A DNA stretch of 64,000 nt from Prinsepia uniflora (taxonomy: Eukaryota > Streptophyta > Magnoliopsida > Rosales > Rosaceae), in the NCBI GenBank assembly GCA_032719365.1, contig CM064872.1, positions 74,278,752-74,342,751 on the forward strand, given 5' to 3'. The position numbers were made by a program, and so were the translations under genes. Below are positions 59,705 through 64,000 of the stretch, piece after piece (the stretch's first letter is position 1; every line of letters starts with the position of its first letter). The notes beneath the pieces were generated by a model. The model saw only the letters and a list, made by a program, of their open reading frames with translations. It had not been told where the DNA came from and made no database searches.

Positions 59705-60480
59705 TATCAATGTTCAAAATGGCAGCCTAGGTACTACGCCGAAGGATGACGTCGTGAATAAGCCTTATGTGGGAGCCTTAGGCGTTTGAGGAATTCCGCA
59801 GCGCCTATGCGGCCTAGGCAGTGCCTGGGCGCTCCTCAGTTGCCTAGGCGGGCTGGGCGGTTTGGTAATTAAAAAAAAATTCCAAGAATTCATTCCAATT
59901 CAGACCCAAACCAGTACTGAAATATCATATGATACATTCACACAATCAATTAATCATACTCCTACCTCCTAACATTACCCAATTGAAAATATCATATGGT
60001 ATAATTGATAACAATTCATAAATCAAAGTTCAAAACAAACAATTAAACATAACAATTTACATTACACATTTACACCCCATCAATAATACGGTTAATAATC
60101 AAATCAAATTCAGATTACCCAGTGAGTCGCTTAGAAATCAAAATTCAGAAAAGGAAAATTGAACCCAAATTCAACCCTACCATTCGCGAATCACCTCTGT
60201 CGTCCGCCCTTGGATCTCTATCTTGGACTCTTTAAGCCTTCAGTCATCTCCCAGACTCGGAGTCGGAAGTCTGCTCCACTCGAAATCGAAGCCTTAGATT
60301 CTGGCTCTCGCTCTCTATCTCTCGCTTTCTCGCCCTCTGTCTCCCACTCTCTCATTGTTCTGTCTCTCGCTCTCCGTCAATTGAGAGTGGGGAATGGTTT
60401 TCGAATTGAGATGGAGAGCGTTGTTGAATTGGGATGGAGAGCGTTCTTGAATGGAAGATAGAGGCTCAGCAGAGTCGACG
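59705..60480. repeat. TE-like repeat with GCCTAGGC words
   Basis: 59720-59860 is rich in GCCTAGGC/CGCCTA words, a pattern common in plant non-autonomous transposons, followed by an AT-rich part and a CTCTCG-rich tract (60298-60380). A 100-codon frame at 60159-60461 is serine/leucine-rich and I recognise nothing in it. Ends are not defined. Confidence 0.4.
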
Positions 60481-60548
60481 AGGTGAGGGTAAACAATTAA
60501 GGGCTCCTGTTAATAACTTCTACCATATGTACATGGGTGATATTTAAA

Positions 60549-60697
60549 TGGCTTCTGTTAAGAACTTCTACCTATTTTGGTTTTTACAATAAGTAGCTTT
60601 CGCATATCGATTGCTACAACATCTCGCTTATGATCTTTCTAATTTGTCATTATTTTCTGATATTGTGGCCTGGTTCTGTATTAATGAGCTGAATAGT
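60549..60697 (+). repeat. Second copy of a MED18-pseudogene intron fragment
   Basis: About 150 bases (ATGGCTTCTGTTAAGAACTT to GTTCTGTATTAATGA) match 48270-48418, inside the second intron of the MED18 pseudogene, with only a few differences. Either this is a dispersed repeat that sat in the intron, or a second partial duplication of the gene. Confidence 0.85.
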
Positions 60698-61110
60698 ACA
60701 TAAAGAGATTATTTTGTTTGTTTTATTGGAAATGACCTTCCTCTCTATAGGGCTTGTCTTTTACTGAGGTCCACGTCCTCATGGGTTTATTTCTAGGAAC
60801 TCACGCATAACTTCCCAATAGGTCACTTATTTTAGGATTGCTCTAACCCAACCTTACTTAACTTCGGACTTCCAAAGGAATCCAAAGGTAGTGAGCTACC
60901 AAAAGGTCTCGTACTAGGAAGAGAATGCCCACATATATAAGGCACTTCACCTTTCCCTCCCCAAGCGATGTGGGATTACTCATTGTTCTTGCTTCCAAAT
61001 TCATAGGACTTGCTCATTGTTCTTGCTTCTATGCTCATTGTTCTTACTTCCAAGCTCACGGGTCTTGCTCACCGTTATTGTTTCCTAAGCGCACGAGTAT
61101 TACAATACTC

Positions 61111-61437
61111 TGTCACAACCCAATTCCCCTAACACAATATTGTTTGTTTTGGGCCCACGCCCTCACAGCTTTATTTCTAGGAACTCACGCACAACTTCTC
61201 AGTAGTTTACCCATCTTGAGATTACTCAAGCCCAACCTCGCTTAATTTCAAATTCGCAAAGGAATTCAAAGCCAGTGAGTTCCCAAAAATCCTCGTACTA
61301 GGAAGTTTTTCCCACACATATGACCTTCACCTTTACCTCCCCATGCGATGTGAGATTGCTCACCGTTCTTGCTTCCAAGCTCACAATCTCACGGGTCTTG
61401 CTCACTGTTCTTACTTCACAAGCTCATGGGTATTACA
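61111..61437 (-). repeat. Cassandra-like LTR, unit 2
   Basis: Starts TGTCACAACCC and ends GGGTATTACA in plus-strand reading. 5S-like block at about 61181-61255. Separated from unit 1 by only six bases, so no interior remains. Confidence 0.75.
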
Positions 61438-61443
61438 ATATTT

Positions 61444-61803
61444 TATCACAATCATACTCCCCTAGCATGATATTGCTCACTTTGGTCCCATGCCTTCACA
61501 TCTTTGTTTATAGGAACTCACACGCAACTTCCCAGTGGGCCACCCATTCTGGGATTGCTTCAGTCTAACCTCGCTTAACTTTGGAGTTCCAAACGAATCC
61601 AAATCCACTGAGCTCCCAAAAGGTCTCACATTAGGAAGAGAACTATCCACACATATAAAGCACTTCACCTTTCCCTCCCTCGGCGATGTGGGATTGCTCA
61701 TCGTTCTTACTTTCCAAGCTCAAAGGTCATGCTCACTATTCTTAATTCCTAAGCTCACGGGTCATACTTAACGTTCTTACTTTCCAAGCTCGTAGGTCTT
61801 ACA
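61444..61803 (-). repeat. Cassandra-like LTR, unit 3
   Basis: Ends GTAGGTCTTACA next to an interior. Its 5S-like block (minus strand, about 61590-61515) is the best preserved: CGCTTAACTTTGGAGTTCC at 61572-61590 and GGGCCACCCATTCT at 61537-61550 in plus-strand reading. Confidence 0.8.
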
Positions 61804-61858
61804 ATCCACCTACCTTGGGGCCTAGCACCCTCGTTGTCACACTTCAGATCGGAACCCA

Positions 61859-61870
61859 GCTCTGATACCA
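61859..61870 (-). other. Primer-binding site in the Cassandra-like array
   Basis: The minus strand reads TGGTATCAGAGC, three bases from the LTR at 61874. This fixes the minus orientation of the array. The next interior (62269-62338) has a decayed version. Confidence 0.85.
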
Positions 61871-61873
61871 TTC

Positions 61874-62268
61874 TGTCACGACTCGACTCCCCTAGCATGA
61901 TATTGCCCCCTTAGGGGCCACGTCCTCACGACTTTGTTTTTGGGAACTCACACATAACTTCCCAATAGTTCACCCATCCTAAAATTTCTTCAGTCCAATC
62001 TCGCTTAACTTCGAAGTTTCAAAGGAATCCAAAATTAGTGTGCTCCCAAAAGGCTTCGTGCTAGGAAGATAATTGTCCACACATATAAATCAATTCACCT
62101 TTCCCTCTCCGAGCGATGTGGGATTGCTCACCGTTCTTACTTCCAATCTCACGGGTCTTGCTCACCATTCTTGCTTCCCAAGCTCGTGGGTCTTGCTCTC
62201 CGTTCTTACTTCCCAAGCTCACATGTCTTGTTCGTCGTTCTTCGCTTCTCAAGCTCATGGGTCTTACA
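61874..62268 (-). repeat. Cassandra-like LTR, unit 4
   Basis: Starts TGTCACGACTCGACTCC and ends GGGTCTTACA, with interiors on both sides, so it is shared by two overlapping elements. 5S-like block at 61943-62020. It includes an expanded run of CTCAC-GTTCTT repeats. Confidence 0.8.
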
Positions 62269-62350
62269 ATCCACCCACCGTGGGGCACAACATTCTCACT
62301 GGCACACATCCGGTCAGGGTCTAACTCTAATACTATTCTCTCACGACCCT

Positions 62351-62726
62351 TAACAAGACCCGTCCCAAATTTCAAGGAAAATCAGACTAGTCCTGCTCCC
62401 GTATGACGATCTCTTATTAGACAAGGGATATTATCAAGTTTAACTCTAAATAAACTTCAATTAATTACCCAAACCTAAGTCACCCATGCGGGATACCGCC
62501 CACTTCTAATCCACTTCCCAGCAGGGCTAAGAACACATAAATAGACCTTATTTCATTTTGGCCACAACAAGTATTCCATTGAATCCATTAAATAGTATTC
62601 GAATATAATTTCCTCAATTAAACATGTGAACTAACAACCAAACACATAATTCCCAATTCCATAATTACCACCAAATTCATAATACCTAAGATAATTTCTA
62701 TTCTTTTGAAAGTCCTGGGAGTTACA
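62351..62726 (-). mobile_element. Shortened LTR inserted in Cassandra-like unit 5
   Basis: AACAAGACCCGTCCC, TCCTGCTCCCGTATGACG and a final GAGTTACA mark a minus-strand LTR of the long-LTR group, cut down to about 376 bases. It separates the first bases of unit 5 from its remainder. No clear duplication. Confidence 0.6.
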
Positions 62727-62994
62727 AACTGACTCCCATATTACAATATTGTTCGCTTTGGGCTCATGCCCTCACGACTTTGTTTATGGGAACTCACGAG
62801 CAACTTCCTAATGGGTCACCCATCTTGAGATTGCTCCAACCCAACCTCATTTAACATCGGAGTTTCAAAGGAATCCAAAGCCAGTTAATTCCCAAAAGGC
62901 CCTGCGCTAGAAAGAGAACTGTCCACACATATAATACACTTCATATTTCCCTCCCCGAACGATGTGGGATTGCTTATCGTTCTTACTTCCTAAG

Positions 62995-64000
62995 TGTAAT
63001 GAACCGTCCTGAATTCTGGGATTAGATTAGTAACTAATCAGGATTAGTGAAGTTAATCGGTGATTAGTTGAGTGAAATCGGACGAACGATGCAAAATGAT
63101 CGTTTTGCTCCTGGTCATGGGCAAAATGATCGTTTTGCTCCTAGTCATGGGCAAAACGTTGACTTTTCATTCAAGCGGTAAAATGGACTTTGACCGATGA
63201 CTGTGACGTAGTTCGGGACGTCACAAGTTCATAGACAAGTGACACGTTCGATTCCAACATTTGAGGGAAAAGTTATGACGTTCGGAAGTTCAAGAGTACT
63301 TTGGTAATTTGGATTAAAAGGGTAAAATAGTTTACTTTTGACCTGGGAGGTCCGATGGCCGAGGGTCGAGGATCGTTACATAAATCGGAACGATACGAAT
63401 CCGTAGACAGGTGGCACGCTGAAATCGGATTTCGAACGGGAAAGTTATGGGTCACGGAGGTTCGATTTCATTATGCACATATATCGAGGCGATGATGAGG
63501 TGGCCATATCTGATTGGTCAGATATTTTGGTAGGACCCATGGATGAGTGACAAGTGTCACTCATCCCATTGGCCCAAACCCTTAATTTGTGGATCTAATT
63601 AATTGAATATTATTATTTTATAATTAAATCTACTTACCTCTCAAATCCTAACCATCCATTTTATTCAAACCCTCATCACTACCGTCCACTTCTTCTCTCT
63701 CTTTTTCTGATCAACATCATCATCATCTAACAATCTCCCTCACTCCCCACGACACCAAAACCATTTCTTCTTCTTCTTTGCTTTCAAAAGCAAACACACA
63801 TAACACCACCACAAACCTCCATCTGGTGTGACCAACCACGAGACTAAGGGAGAGTGACTGACATGAGGGACTGAGGACGACGACGAGCCACGGTGGTGGA
63901 CGGCGGAGGCGAGTAACCTGATAACCCGATTGAACTCATTTTTGGAAATTCAGGATTTAACATTCAAGGACCGTTTTGGTTGTTATGGTTGTGTTCCTAG
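62995..64000 (+). mobile_element. 5' part of LTR 'H', plus strand, truncated by the window
   Basis: Starts TGTAATGAACCGTCC and follows LTR D (2424 onward) block by block, including GATTAGATTAGTAACTAATC, the GTGACGT/ACGTCAC pair (63203-63209, 63218-63224) and the repeated U3 module. A 30-bp unit is duplicated at 63091-63150. It runs off the window end, so solo or full-length status is unknown. Confidence 0.85.

Larger units (their letters stand above)
60742..62994 (-). mobile_element. Cassandra-like TRIM array carrying 5S-rRNA-like blocks
   Basis: Five LTR-like units (about 60742-61104, 61111-61437, 61444-61803, 61874-62268, and 62339-62994 with an insertion) follow each other in the same orientation. 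Two are separated by about 70-base interiors with a tRNA-iMet-type primer site and a purine tract, and two others nearly abut. Each unit carries on the minus strand a block of about 80 bases resembling the 3' two thirds of plant 5S rRNA (A-box like AGTTAAGCG, C-box like GAATGGGTGGCCC, GGGAAGT). A 5S-derived LTR is the defining trait of Cassandra. No protein is encoded. The array form suggests unequal recombination. Confidence 0.82.

Noticed and set aside
60159..60461. 100-codon plus-strand frame with possible N-terminus
   Set aside because: Composition follows a CTCTCG simple-sequence tract inside a TE-like repeat. No domain or splice context supports a gene.
61500..62020. Genuine 5S rRNA genes
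   Set aside because: The 5S-like blocks lack the first third of 5S rRNA, carry many changes, and are bounded by LTR ends with a tRNA-Met primer site. This fits Cassandra-type LTRs, not rDNA.

Overview
The window is plant nuclear DNA, almost certainly from a flowering plant and probably a eudicot. It has AT-rich intergenic sequence, dense nested LTR retrotransposons, MITEs, a 5S-derived Cassandra-type TRIM array, one R2R3-MYB gene with the canonical two introns, and a decayed Mediator subunit gene. There is no prokaryotic or organellar gene content. The species cannot be named from what I can see.

Layout. 1-17219 is a nest built inside an older plus-strand LTR ('Z', which starts before the window). 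A minus-strand non-autonomous LTR element 'A' (46-10755, target-site duplication GCTGA) and a solo LTR 'B' (10815-16875) sit in Z. A carries the solo LTR 'D' (2424-5580, duplication GTTTC). B carries the solo LTR 'C' (13135-16012, duplication TCCTC). 17220-19085 is AT-rich spacer. 19091-28254 is a complete but defective minus-strand Ty3/gypsy element 'F' (duplication ATAAA). 28260-33433 is AT-rich spacer with a long GA microsatellite. 33439-46577 is a minus-strand solo LTR 'E' (duplication CCCGA), split by the plus-strand Ty3/gypsy element 'P' (34131-44422, duplication CCAAT). P has an uninterrupted 1477-residue Gag-Pol and LTRs in which I found one mismatch. 46583-50553 holds low-complexity repeats and a MED18 pseudogene that still has introns. 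50554-52187 (minus) is the one clearly functional host gene, an R2R3-MYB of 362 residues related to the MYB53/92/93 suberin regulators. 52720-57868 holds a Tourist-like MITE, a degraded solo LTR 'G' and a hAT-type MITE with a perfect 8-bp duplication. 60742-62994 is a head-to-tail Cassandra-like array in which several LTRs carry a 5S-rRNA-like block. 62995-64000 is the start of another LTR, 'H', in the same family as D.

The most interesting signal is shared architecture inside the long (2.6-3.2 kb) LTRs. In Z-independent copies A, B, C, D, E, F, G and P, each LTR has: (i) an intron-like segment whose donor-side and acceptor-side flanks are reverse complements of about 10-12 nt, with a compensatory change between families; (ii) inside it, in most of them, a family-specific minisatellite of tiny hairpins whose arms covary; (iii) near the LTR 3' end, a stem whose inner pairs differ between families but stay complementary. 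This looks like conserved RNA structure in the leader and U5 of these elements. Its function is inference. P, F, E and G are placed by domain order or LTR similarity. Only P looks capable of encoding all its own proteins.
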